A DNA stretch of 47,834 nucleotides from Paenibacillaceae bacterium ZCTH02-B3 (GTDB lineage: Bacteria > Bacillota > Bacilli > Paenibacillales > Paenibacillaceae), in NCBI GenBank assembly GCA_002159065.1, contig LZRV01000147.1:1-47834 (forward strand), written 5' to 3'. Made by a program: the position numbers and the translations under genes. Shown here in pieces: positions 27,814 through 36,296 of the stretch. The stretch's first letter is position 1; each line of letters starts with the position of its first letter. The notes below the pieces were generated by a model that was not told the DNA's origin, ran no database searches, and saw only the letters and a list, made by a program, of their open reading frames with translations.

Positions 27814-27840
27814 CGAAAAAATAATAGCACTTTTGTCGTT
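27814..27840. repeat. AT-rich dispersed repeat, copy C (inverted)
   Basis: The reverse complement reads AACGACAAAAGTGCTATTAT followed by TTTTTCG, which matches the first 20 bases of copies A and B with the same CGAC lead as copy B. Confidence 0.55.
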
Positions 27841-27882
27841 GTGGATCCTCCGGACCTGCCACGCGCCCGGTACCCCCCCCGG

Positions 27883-28353
27883 TCAACCGGGATCGTCCTC
27901 TGAAAGCCCCGGCAGCAAATCCGGCATCCGCTCCCGGCCCAGACCGAGGACGAAGGCGTTCAGCGCCCGGCCGGCGTCGTCATCCACCGTTTCGTACGTC
28001 CGGCCGTCCAGGTGCGTGTAACGGTCGCCGACGCGACGGGTTTGATCTCCCTGAAACAGGTTCAAAAAGTAAAGGTACCCGACGTCCTTGACTTCGGAAA
28101 CGCGCACGGTAACGGCTTTGAGGCGGTCGGCGATGCCGCGGACGGTCTCGGGATCGGTCACGGCGAGGCCGCGGCCGTCGCCGAAACGGATTTCGATCCG
28201 CTCCACCGCGTCCAGGCCGATCCCCAGCACAGCGGTCAGCGGAATCGGCTCCGATTCGGAAGCCGGGCCGCCCGGCCTTCCCGCGCAACCGGCCGACGCC
28301 GCCGCGGCAAGAACCGCCAGCGCCAGCAGAACATTCGCGGCGATCCTGCGCAC
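27883..28353 (-). CDS. Putative lipoprotein of unknown function
   Basis: The 156-residue product starts with a GTG at 28353, with GGAAGGAG nine bases upstream. Its N-terminus (MRRIAANVLLALAVLAAAAS) leads to a lipobox-like SAGC at residues 20-23, so it is likely a membrane-anchored lipoprotein, although the -3 residue is not the usual Leu. The mature part is polar with a beta-rich look (VERIEIRFGDGRGLAV, KDVGYLYFLNLFQG, RYTHLDGRTYETV). I do not recognise the family. It lies between repeat-rich debris and spoIVFB; a TATAAT on the minus strand about 45 bases upstream (28400-28395) may be its -10, without a clear -35. Codon use is like its neighbours, so it looks like a real gene. Confidence 0.65.
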   Translation of the reverse strand: MRRIAANVLLALAVLAAAASAGCAGRPGGPASESEPIPLTAVLGIGLDAVERIEIRFGDGRGLAVTDPETVRGIADRLKAVTVRVSEVKDVGYLYFLNLFQGDQTRRVGDRYTHLDGRTYETVDDDAGRALNAFVLGLGRERMPDLLPGLSEDDPG

Positions 28354-28403
28354 GGCGGCATGCTCCTTCCGACGGGCAAATTTCCGTTGATTCGATTATA
28401 GCA

Positions 28404-28433
28404 GATAAGGACCTGCCGGATAAGGACCTGCCG
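28404..28433. repeat. Perfect 15-bp tandem duplication
   Basis: GATAAGGACCTGCCG occurs twice head to tail (28404-28418 and 28419-28433) just upstream of the lipoprotein promoter region. Confidence 0.85.
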
Positions 28434-28500
28434 CGCCAGCCGCATCCGGGGCAGCATCCGCCGCGTCCCCGCGCCTCGGCCACGGGACAAACGAAACCGG

Positions 28501-28531
28501 GCGGGAAACCATGATACGTGCCGTTTCCCGC
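28501..28531. repeat. 9-bp perfect hairpin downstream of spoIVFB, possible terminator
   Basis: GCGGGAAAC (28501-28509) and GTTTCCCGC (28523-28531) form a perfect inverted repeat with a 13-base loop. On the minus strand it is followed by a weak GGTTTCGTTTGT tract. It may end the spoIVFA-spoIVFB transcript. Confidence 0.5.
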
Positions 28532-28608
28532 ATGCCCCATGGATCTCAGCGCAACGAAGCCGGGCGGGGAACCCGGTTGCCTTCGGGTGCCCGCTTGGCT
28601 CTCGAACC

Positions 28609-29460
28609 TCATCGAGAACGGAGCCGGGCGAGGAATCCTTCGATCACCGCCCCCTCGGGGATCACTCGCTGAATGCGTCCGCCGTTCATCACATAGATCA
28701 AATGGTAGCGTTCCTTCATGAACAGGCGGACCACGGTGGACAGCGGACGGTGGGGAGAGACGACGATGGGGTGGGCGATCGCGCCTGCGTCCAGCTTCTC
28801 CGCGGAGCGGCGGCTTCGATGCACGAGAAAGCGGATAAACAGGTACGGAATGTTGCGCCATTGATACCAGCCGGAAGCCAGCAGAAAAAGTCCGATGAGC
28901 AGAAAATTGAGCTGCACCGGTCCGCCGCGGAGCGCCGGCCAGACCGAGACAACCGTGAGCGCCGCCCCGCCCGCCAGGCTGATGAGGACGGACCGCCGGA
29001 GGGCGGCGTGATACGGAAGGCGCAGGCTGAGCCAGGCCTGCATCAGTTTGCCGCCGTCCAGGGGAAGGATGGGAAGCAGGTTGAAAAGGCCAATCCAGAC
29101 ATTCGCCGCCGCAAAATCGGCGGCCCATGCGCGATCCGCCCATCCCGCCTGTCCGAGCGCCCAGCCGGACAGCGCAAGCCAGGCGTTCTGCATCGGCCCG
29201 GCGAGGGCAACCACCGTCTCCTGCCGGACCGGAATCGTTCCCGCGTCCTCCACTTCGGCGACACCGCCAAAAGGCAGCAGCCGGATTTCCCGGATGCGCC
29301 ACCCGTAATGAAACGCCGCCGCCACGTGGCCGAGTTCATGGATCGCCACGATGACGAACAGGGTGGCCAGCTCCACGAACAGGCCGGCGGCCGCGGCGAG
29401 GGCCATCATCAGGACGAAAAGCGGATGCAGCCGGACGGTCATGCCGCGCCATTTAATCAA
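28609..29460 (-). CDS. spoIVFB: SpoIVFB, site-2 protease that activates sigma-K
   Basis: SpoIVFB is an intramembrane M50 metalloprotease that cuts pro-sigma-K in the mother cell. The zinc motif is HELGH at residues 41-45 and the second motif is NLLPILPLDGGK. Several membrane helices surround them. The C-terminal 75 residues form a CBS-like domain (SPHRPLSTVVRLFMKERYHL). The start is TTG at 29460, which overlaps the spoIVFA stop. N-terminus MIKWRGMTVRLHPLF is like B. subtilis. It has 283 residues, the family size. Confidence 0.95.
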   Translation of the reverse strand: MIKWRGMTVRLHPLFVLMMALAAAAGLFVELATLFVIVAIHELGHVAAAFHYGWRIREIRLLPFGGVAEVEDAGTIPVRQETVVALAGPMQNAWLALSGWALGQAGWADRAWAADFAAANVWIGLFNLLPILPLDGGKLMQAWLSLRLPYHAALRRSVLISLAGGAALTVVSVWPALRGGPVQLNFLLIGLFLLASGWYQWRNIPYLFIRFLVHRSRRSAEKLDAGAIAHPIVVSPHRPLSTVVRLFMKERYHLIYVMNGGRIQRVIPEGAVIEGFLARLRSR

Positions 29461-30694
29461 GCGGGATCACTGCCGCCGGGTCGAGGGCCTTGCCGTTCTG
29501 CCGCACGGCGAAATCCAGATACGCTTCCGCGGAGCTTCCGCCGGTCGGCCCCAGCCGGCCGATGGTCTGGCCGGTTTCGACCCAGTCTCCCGGCCGGACG
29601 GAGGGTCTGGCGACGTTGCCGTAGACGGTAACAATCCGGTTCGGATGGCGGATGAGGACGGTGGAGACGCCGTTTTCATCTCCCGCCACCTGCATGACCA
29701 AGCCCGCGTAGACGGCCCGCACGGAACTCGTGGCCGGCGCCGCGAACCGCACGCCCGTGCCGCTTTCGGCGAAAGTCCGGACCAACCGTCCGTCCACGGG
29801 AGGGGATGTTTCCACATGGCTCCAGATGGTTTGCGCCTTCTCTTCCCCGGCGTTCCCGAGCTGCTGCAGAAACGCGGGAGAACCGGCGAAATGCCGCTCG
29901 TACCAGGCGCGCACCGCCTGCGAGTCCATTTCCTCGGCGAGCGCGGCGGACAGCCAAAGCCGGACGAGGGCGGCTCCGGGAAGTTCAAAGCGAAGCCACC
30001 CCCACACCGCGCCGAACAGCATGAGCGCCCACACCGCCCGGACCGCAAGTCCGCGGAAAAAACGCAGCGACCCGCCATTCGCCGGCGAGCCGCTTTCCGT
30101 CTCCCGGCGCTTCATCCGCTCCTTCCACCAGGTTTCCGGGTCGTCGGAGAACGCCGGATCGGAAAAGCGCTCCGGCGGCCTCGCGCCCGCGAGGACGGGA
30201 ACCTCTCCGGCTGCAGAGCCATCGGGCCGTGTCTCCGATCCTCCGCCAAGCCTCACGCCAACCGGTTTCTCTGTGGACGGCGGCCCGGGCCTGAATTGCG
30301 CCGGATCATTGCGACGGCCGCCTCCCGCGAAAGGCACCCCGCCCTTTGTCCCGCCATTTGCCGCGATATCGGCCAGGGTGACCGCATCGTGATCGGCGTT
30401 GACGCCAGCCTGCGGGATCGCGCCGCCGTTCGGCGTGACACCGGCCGGGTCGTCGCCGGATCGGACTGATTCTCCGCCGTTTGCCCCGGTGCCGGACCGG
30501 GACGTCATCCCGCCGCCGGCACCGCCGGCCGCCATGTCATCGCTTGCCGCACCGCCTGTCCCGCCCGGCCCGGCGTGTTCGTCCGCCCCTTCGCCGGCCG
30601 GGAGGCCCGCATCCGCGGCGGCGCCCGCATCCGCGGCGGCGATCCGCGTCATCCGTTCCTTGCGCCTCCGCCGGACGTTGCGCCGAACATCCAT
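29453..30694 (-). CDS. spoIVFA: SpoIVFA-like regulator with M23-type domain and long disordered N-terminus
   Basis: SpoIVFA holds SpoIVFB inactive until the forespore signal protease SpoIVB cuts it. The 413-residue protein has one membrane helix (about residues 217-240, VRAVWALMLFGAVWGWLRF). After it comes an outside part ending in a degenerate peptidase M23 (LytM-like) fold: VYAGLVMQVAGDENGVSTVL, TVYGNVARPSVRPGDWVETG and SSAEAYLDFAVRQNGKALDP. The zinc ligands of active M23 enzymes are not visible. The first 180 residues are Gly/Ala/Asp-rich, without a fold I can see; B. subtilis SpoIVFA is 264 residues. It overlaps spoIVFB by 8 bases. Start ATG 30694 has GGGAGG upstream. Confidence 0.9.
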   Translation of the reverse strand: MDVRRNVRRRRKERMTRIAAADAGAAADAGLPAGEGADEHAGPGGTGGAASDDMAAGGAGGGMTSRSGTGANGGESVRSGDDPAGVTPNGGAIPQAGVNADHDAVTLADIAANGGTKGGVPFAGGGRRNDPAQFRPGPPSTEKPVGVRLGGGSETRPDGSAAGEVPVLAGARPPERFSDPAFSDDPETWWKERMKRRETESGSPANGGSLRFFRGLAVRAVWALMLFGAVWGWLRFELPGAALVRLWLSAALAEEMDSQAVRAWYERHFAGSPAFLQQLGNAGEEKAQTIWSHVETSPPVDGRLVRTFAESGTGVRFAAPATSSVRAVYAGLVMQVAGDENGVSTVLIRHPNRIVTVYGNVARPSVRPGDWVETGQTIGRLGPTGGSSAEAYLDFAVRQNGKALDPAAVIPLD

Positions 30695-30977
30695 GCCGGC
30701 ATCCTCCCTTCCGGTGCTTGTCTCACTTTCACCTTATGGCGGATGACCGCGGTTTAGACCAGCCGGCCCGTCCGCGGACACCACGCCGCTCGCCGGGAAA
30801 GGCGGGACACGCGGACCAAGAAACGGGACATCGGCGCCCCCGGATGCAAAAGACGGCAAGGCGGAGTCTCCCCGGAGCCGAGGCCGGAGGACAATCAAGG
30901 CGGGAACGCCCGGATCATGTGCCCGAAATCCCGGCAACGGGGAGCAACCGGGTTCCGGCAGGGACCCCCGGAAAAGA
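30695..30977. other. Intergenic region between rodA terminator and spoIVFA
   Basis: No gene is supported. On the minus strand, CATAAGGT about 50 bases before spoIVFA with GTCTAAA 15 bases further up loosely resembles a sigma-E promoter, which would suit spoIVFA. Nothing else stands out. Confidence 0.35.
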
Positions 30978-31045
30978 AAAAAGGCCCCCGGACGGCAAGA
31001 CCGTCTTTCGACAATCGGAACACCGGTCTTTCCGTCCAGGGGCCG
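30978..31045 (-). terminator. Strong terminator of the mreB-to-rodA operon
   Basis: On the minus strand a long stem (GGCCCCTGGACGG, 31045-31033, pairing with CCGTCCGGGGGCC, 30996-30984, one mismatch), with a further inner AAAGACCGG/CGGTCTT pairing, is followed by TTTTTTCTTTT. It lies 30 bases past rodA. Confidence 0.9.
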
Positions 31046-31074
31046 GCTTACCGCGCAGAGGCAGCCTGTACTCC

Positions 31075-32223
31075 TTAAGCCCCTTCTTCCTTCTCCTGCT
31101 CCTGATGCGCCCGCACGCTCATGATGAACCCGACCGACAGCATGTTGATGAGCAGCGACGTGCCGCCGTAGCTGATAAAGGGCAGCGTGATGCCGGTGAT
31201 GGGCATGATGCCGATCATCATGCCGATGTTCTGGAAGATCTGGAACACCCACATCGACGCCACGCCGATGATAATGTACGAGCCGCGCAGGTCGTTGCAC
31301 TGGAAGGCGATCATGATCATGCGGTAAATGAACACGAAGTACAGCAGCAGGAGCACCGCCGCGCCCTGGAAGCCGAATTCCTCGCCGATGACGACAAAGA
31401 TGGAATCGGAATAAAGATAGGGAACGAGTCCGCGGCGGATGGAATTGCCCTGCATGTAGCCGTCCCCGCTCAGGCCGCCCGAGCCGATGGCGATCTGGGC
31501 CCGCTGGGACTGGAACTTTTCGTCGGCCGAAGCCTGCTCCGGGTTGATGAACGTGTTGATCCGTTCATACCAGTGCGATTTTCCATGCTGCACGAGGAAG
31601 TCCCGGATTTCCCCGTTGTAGGTGTTGAACAGGTTGACGAAAATCGCCACGCCCACGGCAAACGCCGCCAGGCCGATGAGCACGTGGGTGTACCGGATGT
31701 TCCCGATCCAGAGCATCCCGAGCACGATGAAAATGTAAATGATGGCGTTGCCCAGGTCCGGCTGGATCATCACCAGCAGAAAGGGCAGAAAGGCCGCCGC
31801 CGCCACGGGCAGGACGTCCTGCCGGAACGAAAGCGGTTTGCCCATTCTTCGCCCCAGGATCGCGGCGATGGCCAGAATCAGGCACACCTTCATCAGTTCC
31901 GCGGGTTGAAACAGATATCCTCCGGGCAGCTCGAACCAGCTGCGGGCGTTGTTTGTGGGCGGGGCGAAAAAATAAACGGCAACCAGCAGCGCGATGCCGG
32001 CCCCGTACCACAGAACCCACCATTTGAGCACCCAGCGGTAGTTGATCAGCGTCACCAGCGGGATGATCAAAAAACCCAACCCGTAGAACATCAGGGTTTT
32101 CGTCGGATAGCTATGCAGCGGCGTGCCCCAGACGGCGCTCCGCACGACGAGGTAGCTGATGCCCATGAACAGGACCAGAATGGCCAGCATCAGCGCGTCC
32201 ATTTTCTTGAGGCGGCTCAGCAC
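31075..32223 (-). CDS. rodA: RodA-type peptidoglycan glycosyltransferase (SEDS family)
   Basis: SEDS proteins polymerise peptidoglycan strands; RodA works with the MreBCD elongation machine. The 382-residue membrane protein has about 10 helices. Conserved blocks are LFQPAELMKV, MIQPDLGNA, RINTFINPEQ, the extracellular SDSIFVVIGEEFGF and GIMPITGITLPFISYGGTSL near the C-terminus. The start is GTG 32223, six bases past minD, with a weak ribosome binding site, so coupling to minD is likely. The mre operon context argues for RodA over FtsW or SpoVE. Confidence 0.95.
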   Translation of the reverse strand: MLSRLKKMDALMLAILVLFMGISYLVVRSAVWGTPLHSYPTKTLMFYGLGFLIIPLVTLINYRWVLKWWVLWYGAGIALLVAVYFFAPPTNNARSWFELPGGYLFQPAELMKVCLILAIAAILGRRMGKPLSFRQDVLPVAAAAFLPFLLVMIQPDLGNAIIYIFIVLGMLWIGNIRYTHVLIGLAAFAVGVAIFVNLFNTYNGEIRDFLVQHGKSHWYERINTFINPEQASADEKFQSQRAQIAIGSGGLSGDGYMQGNSIRRGLVPYLYSDSIFVVIGEEFGFQGAAVLLLLYFVFIYRMIMIAFQCNDLRGSYIIIGVASMWVFQIFQNIGMMIGIMPITGITLPFISYGGTSLLINMLSVGFIMSVRAHQEQEKEEGA

Positions 32224-32229
32224 GGGTCA

Positions 32230-33027
32230 TCAACCCATTCCGAAAAACTTGCGCACTTTCCGCATGAATCCCTCTTTTTCTTCCAGCGGCATGAGCGGCA
32301 CCGTCTCGCCGAGAATGCGCCGCGCCACGTTCCGGTAGGCGATGGCCGCGCGGGACTGCGGGTTCATCACGATCGGCTCGCCCTGGTTGGCGTGCTTGAT
32401 GACCGTCTCGTCATCCGGCACGATGCCGATGAGGTCGATGGCCAGCACCTGGCAGACCTCGTCCACGTCCAGGATTTCGCCCCGTTTCAGCAAAGAAGGA
32501 CGAATGCGGTTGATCAAAAGCTTGGGCGAACCGATGCGGGTCTTCTCCAGCAGGCCGATGACCCGGTCGGCGTCCCGCACCGCGGCGTTCTCGGGGGTGG
32601 TCACCACGATCGCCTTGTCCGCTCCGGCCACGGCGTTGCGGAAGCCCTGCTCGATACCCGCCGGGCAGTCGATGATCACGTAATCGAAGTCCGGCTTGAG
32701 TTCCTCGACGATCGCTTTCACCTGCTCGGGCGTGATGTCGTTTTTGTCTTTCGTCTGGGCGGCCGGCAGCATGTACAAGAGGTCCTCGAACCGCTTGTCC
32801 TTGACCAGGGCCTGACCCAGCCGGCACCGGCCCTCGGCGACGTCGATCAGGTCGTAGATGACCCGGTTTTCCAGCCCCATGACCACATCCAGGTTGCGCA
32901 GGCCGATGTCGGTGTCCACCAGGCACACCTTTTTGCCCAGCATGGCCAGCGCCGTGCCCAGATTGGCGGTGGTGGTGGTTTTGCCGACCCCGCCCTTGCC
33001 GGAGGTGACGACGATCGCTTCACCCAT
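32230..33027 (-). CDS. minD: Septum site-determining ATPase MinD
   Basis: MinD is a membrane-bound ATPase that positions MinC so that FtsZ rings do not form at the poles. The deviant Walker A is SGKGGVGKTTTTANLG (residues 9-24), switch blocks DTDIGLRNLD and IIDCPAGIEQGF are present. The C-terminus has a basic, amphipathic helix (FMRKVRKFFGMG) for membrane binding. I start at ATG 33027 with GGAG upstream, giving 265 residues. It is 5 bases after minC. Confidence 0.98.
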   Translation of the reverse strand: MGEAIVVTSGKGGVGKTTTTANLGTALAMLGKKVCLVDTDIGLRNLDVVMGLENRVIYDLIDVAEGRCRLGQALVKDKRFEDLLYMLPAAQTKDKNDITPEQVKAIVEELKPDFDYVIIDCPAGIEQGFRNAVAGADKAIVVTTPENAAVRDADRVIGLLEKTRIGSPKLLINRIRPSLLKRGEILDVDEVCQVLAIDLIGIVPDDETVIKHANQGEPIVMNPQSRAAIAYRNVARRILGETVPLMPLEEKEGFMRKVRKFFGMG

Positions 33028-33032
33028 GTTTC

Positions 33033-33695
33033 CTACACTCCTTTGGACAGCGTCGCTTCCTTGCGAAAACGGTGCAACTGCGTGATGCGGTCGATTTCCA
33101 TCACGCCGCCCCGCAAATAGGCAAATTCCATCCGCGAATCCTCCGACACCCATTCCTCCGGCGGGCGGCTGATGACGTTCGCGATGCGCAGCTGCATCGG
33201 CATCATGAGCGAGGCCGCGATGATTGCCCCGGTATCGCCTTCGCACCCGGCATGGGCGATGCCCCGCAACGCGCCCAGGATGTAGATGTCTCCGGTGCAC
33301 CGCACCGTTCCGCCGGGGTTGACGTCGCCGAGCAGGAGCAGATGCCCGTCATGCTCCACCGTTTGCCCCGAACGGACAATGCCGCTCATCCGGTACAGCG
33401 GAAGGTTGTCGCGAGGGATGGCAGGTGGGCCTTCCGCGTCGCTTTCAATGGATTCCACGAGCAGGTTGCCGTACCTTCCGATAATGTCCCGGATTTTCTC
33501 CTTCGCGTCTTCGTTCACCTGACGCCGTCCCAGTCTGACGCGCACCTGCATCGCCGCGCCGGAAAGCTGCTGCCCGTGCCGGGTCAGCTTGTCCTCCAGT
33601 TCCTTGAGCAGGCTGTCCCATTCGCACCGGTCGTCCAGCACGAAAACGAGTCCGTCCCTCACGCCTTTGATGGTCACCAGCGTTTTGCCGCTCAC
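33033..33695 (-). CDS. minC: Septum site-determining protein MinC
   Basis: MinC blocks FtsZ assembly away from midcell. The 220-residue protein has the N-terminal FtsZ-inhibitory domain (VTIKGVRDGLVFVLDD) and the C-terminal beta-helix (HLLLLGDVNPGGTVRCTGDI then YILGALRGIAHAG). The start is GTG 33695 with GGGAGGGA upstream. Located between mreD and minD as in Bacillus. Confidence 0.96.
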   Translation of the reverse strand: MSGKTLVTIKGVRDGLVFVLDDRCEWDSLLKELEDKLTRHGQQLSGAAMQVRVRLGRRQVNEDAKEKIRDIIGRYGNLLVESIESDAEGPPAIPRDNLPLYRMSGIVRSGQTVEHDGHLLLLGDVNPGGTVRCTGDIYILGALRGIAHAGCEGDTGAIIAASLMMPMQLRIANVISRPPEEWVSEDSRMEFAYLRGGVMEIDRITQLHRFRKEATLSKGV

Positions 33696-33755
33696 CGGCT
33701 CCGTCCCTCCCCGCGACCAACATACACCTTCGCCCTCGCGGTCCGTTTTCCCTGC

Positions 33756-34301
33756 TTAATCGGCGGACGAACGTTCACCGGAACCCTGGGATGCGGCGGG
33801 GGCGGGCCGAGTCAGCAGGCGGCGGAACGGAAAATAGAAAAGCGCCGCCAGCGCCGCCTGAACGGCTGTCGTCGGCAGGATCTGCCACCCGATGGCAAAG
33901 AGATAGGATACGGTGGTCACCTGAAAAAGCCGGTAGATGGCGTACACGATCGTGTCCAGCATGAAGCCGCCAAAGGCCGTGAGCACGATGTAAAGCCCGG
34001 CGGAGGGACGCAGGCGGCCGACCAAAAGTCCCGCAAGGTACCCCGCAAGGGCCATGCCGAAGGCGTAAGCTCCGATCAGATGCCCGTAAAAAACAACATC
34101 CTGAAAAAGTCCGAAACCGAGGCCGAAAAAGAAGGCGGTATGCCGACCGGCCGTCACGGCCACAAACAGGGTCACGAGAAACGGAAAATGCGGCACGATC
34201 CGGCCGCCCATTGCCGCGGGCACAAGCCAGGGAAGCACCGCCGTCTCGATGAGCAGAAGGAAGAGGGCGGCGAGGATCGTCCGATGGACGCGGAGCTTCA
34301 T
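33756..34301 (-). CDS. mreD: Rod shape-determining protein MreD
   Basis: MreD is a small polytopic partner of MreC and MreB in lateral wall growth. It has 181 residues with five or six hydrophobic segments; FFFGLGFGLFQDVVFYGHLI is the conserved central block with the Gly-Leu-x-Asp pattern of the family. The ATG overlaps the mreC stop (ATGA). A polar tail of 20 residues ends the protein. Confidence 0.92.
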   Translation of the reverse strand: MKLRVHRTILAALFLLLIETAVLPWLVPAAMGGRIVPHFPFLVTLFVAVTAGRHTAFFFGLGFGLFQDVVFYGHLIGAYAFGMALAGYLAGLLVGRLRPSAGLYIVLTAFGGFMLDTIVYAIYRLFQVTTVSYLFAIGWQILPTTAVQAALAALFYFPFRRLLTRPAPAASQGSGERSSAD

Positions 34302-35146
34302 GGCGCCTCAGCTTCCGTTTCCGGTTGGTCCATGTCCGGCGCCACCACGACAAACACTTCCGTCAGGTGATCGAAGGCGGAGGCCGGCCGGATGTTCGCC
34401 GTCAGCGTGAGACCGAAATCCCCGACCTGTTTGTCGACCACCGTTCCGATCACGATGCCGCGGGGAAACAGGGCGCCCAATCCGGAGGTGATGATGGTGT
34501 CGCCCACCTCAAGGGGATCATTCGGATCGATTCTGCTCATGCGAAAGAGCCCGGTTTCCCTGTTGTAGGCGTCGACGACGCCGAAGGTGGCGCTTTCCTT
34601 GCCAAGGACCGTGGCCGACACGGCGATGCCCGTCGGCGAATTCGGATCGAGCTCGGTGAGCGGCATCACGGTGGACGTGAATTCGGATACGCGGCTCACG
34701 ATGCCGACGAGGCCGTCCACGGTCTGCACCGCCATTTTTTCCCGGATGCCGTCCCGCGCGCCCAGGTCGATGCGGAACGACCGGTTGTACGGGTCGGAAC
34801 TGTAGCCGATCACCTGGGCGATGAGATAGCGGTAGCGGTACAGCCGCTTCTGACGCTCGGTAAACTCGAGGGCCCTTTTCAGCCGTTCGTTTTCCTGCTC
34901 GATGAAATTGTAGCGCATCTGGTCCTGCGCGTATCGCGCCACGGTCTGGCGGAGCACTTCGTTTTCCCGGTACACTTCGGAAAGCCGGCCCATGTCGCGC
35001 ACAAACTCCGCGACGGCTCCCACGGGCCGGTACAGGACCGATTGGATCGCGCCGAAGGCGTCGTGCAGAAACTTCTCGGGCCAGGTGAGCCGGGACCGTC
35101 CGAGGGTGAATCCGATCAGGGCGATGAACAGCACCAGGCCGATCAT
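34298..35146 (-). CDS. mreC: Rod shape-determining protein MreC
   Basis: MreC is a membrane-anchored scaffold outside the cell that links MreB to wall synthases. After the membrane helix comes a coiled coil (VYRENEVLRQTVARYAQDQM to QENERLKRALEF, residues about 58-95) and a beta-rich domain with ARDGIREKMAVQTVDGLVG and DTIITSGLGALFPRGIVIG. From ATG 35146 the protein is 282 residues, but the membrane helix then starts at residue 1. The in-frame text upstream (SAIRLFRNKRLFIL) is exactly what MreC N-termini look like, without ATG, GTG or TTG before the stop at 35191. The true start may be a rare codon (ATC 35182 or CTG 35176). Confidence 0.93.
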   Translation of the reverse strand: MIGLVLFIALIGFTLGRSRLTWPEKFLHDAFGAIQSVLYRPVGAVAEFVRDMGRLSEVYRENEVLRQTVARYAQDQMRYNFIEQENERLKRALEFTERQKRLYRYRYLIAQVIGYSSDPYNRSFRIDLGARDGIREKMAVQTVDGLVGIVSRVSEFTSTVMPLTELDPNSPTGIAVSATVLGKESATFGVVDAYNRETGLFRMSRIDPNDPLEVGDTIITSGLGALFPRGIVIGTVVDKQVGDFGLTLTANIRPASAFDHLTEVFVVVAPDMDQPETEAEAP

Positions 35147-35226
35147 GAGGATGAACAGCCTTTTGTTGCGAAACAGTCGGATCGCCGATCACCACCGCTT
35201 CCCGCTTTCCATCCGCAACGTCCGGT

Positions 35227-36261
35227 TCAGTTGGCAGCCCGCGAGACGGTACCTTTGTTGGCCCCCCGCAATAGGTCAAGGCTTTCCAGCGCTTTCCCCG
35301 TGCCGACCGCGACGCAATCGAGGGGATTCTCGGCAACCAGCACCGGCATGCCGGTTTCCCGCGACAGCAGTTTGTCCAGATTGCGAAGCAGCGCCCCTCC
35401 TCCGGTCAGCACAATGCCCCGGTCCATGATGTCCGCGGCCAGCTCCGGCGGCGTACGTTCCAGGGTCAGCTTCACCGCTTCGACGATGGCGCCCGTCGTG
35501 TCCGCGAGGGCTTCGGTGATCTCGTCCGAGGTGATGGAAATGGTCTTCGGCAGGCCGGTCACCAGGTCGCGGCCGCGGATTTCCACGGACTGGGGCCGCT
35601 CCACCGGAAGAGCCGAACCGATGTCGATCTTGATCTGCTCCGCGGAGCGCTCGCCGATCAGCAGGTTGTACACCCGCTTGATGTACTGGATGATCGCCTC
35701 GTCCATTTCATCGCCCGCGACGCGGATGGACCGGCTGGTGACAATGCCGCCCAGGGAAATGACGGCCACTTCCGTCGTGCCGCCCCCGATGTCCACCACC
35801 ATGCTGCCCGTGGGTTCCCAGACGGGCAGGTCGGCGCCGATGGCCGCGGCGAACGGTTCTTCGATGGTGTACGCTTCCTTGGCCCCCGCCATCCGGGTGG
35901 CTTCCTCCACGGCGCGCTTCTCCACCGAGGTCACGCCGGAAGGCACGCACACCATCACATTGGGACGGCGCGGGAAAAACAGGCTTTTCTTGTATGCGCG
36001 GTTGATGAAATATTTGATCATCGTCGCCGTCGTGTCGAAGTCGGCGATGACGCCGTCTTTCATCGGACGGATGGCGACGATGCTGCCGGGGGTGCGGCCG
36101 ATCATGCGCTTGGCGTCTTCGCCGACGGCCACGATTTTGCGGGTTTCCGTGTGGATGGCGACGACGGACGGTTCCCTGACGACGATTCCTTTTCCTTTGA
36201 CGAATACGAGCGAATTGGCGGTACCCAGGTCGATGCCCAGGTCGCGGTTCCCCCCGAACAT
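35227..36261 (-). CDS. mreB: Rod shape-determining actin-like protein MreB
   Basis: MreB is the bacterial actin that guides lateral wall synthesis. I start at ATG 36261 ([20 protein letters not shown]) with AGGAGG nine bases upstream; 344 residues. Actin-fold motifs: phosphate 1 [11 protein letters not shown], connect 1 with [18 protein letters not shown], phosphate 2 [19 protein letters not shown] and adenosine [18 protein letters not shown]. It heads the operon mreB-mreC-mreD-minC-minD-rodA and has its own promoter inside the radC 3' end. Confidence 0.98.
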   Translation of the reverse strand: MFGGNRDLGIDLGTANSLVFVKGKGIVVREPSVVAIHTETRKIVAVGEDAKRMIGRTPGSIVAIRPMKDGVIADFDTTATMIKYFINRAYKKSLFFPRRPNVMVCVPSGVTSVEKRAVEEATRMAGAKEAYTIEEPFAAAIGADLPVWEPTGSMVVDIGGGTTEVAVISLGGIVTSRSIRVAGDEMDEAIIQYIKRVYNLLIGERSAEQIKIDIGSALPVERPQSVEIRGRDLVTGLPKTISITSDEITEALADTTGAIVEAVKLTLERTPPELAADIMDRGIVLTGGGALLRNLDKLLSRETGMPVLVAENPLDCVAVGTGKALESLDLLRGANKGTVSRAAN

Positions 36262-36296
36262 ATGCCGTAACCTCCTGATGTCGGACAATCTTCCTC

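Larger units (their letters stand above)
27628..27882. other. Non-coding AT-rich patch with dispersed repeats
   Basis: No gene is supported in this stretch. It has lower GC than its surroundings, contains repeat copies at 27661-27693 and 27814-27840 (inverted), and more degraded look-alikes near 27711-27739 and 27777-27800. It ends with a run of eight C residues at 27871-27878. Confidence 0.6.

Noticed and set aside
30481-33120. Plus-strand open frame of 879 codons opposite rodA, minD and spoIVFA
   Set aside because: Same reason: it is antisense to well-supported genes, with His/Asp/Arg-rich low-information sequence.
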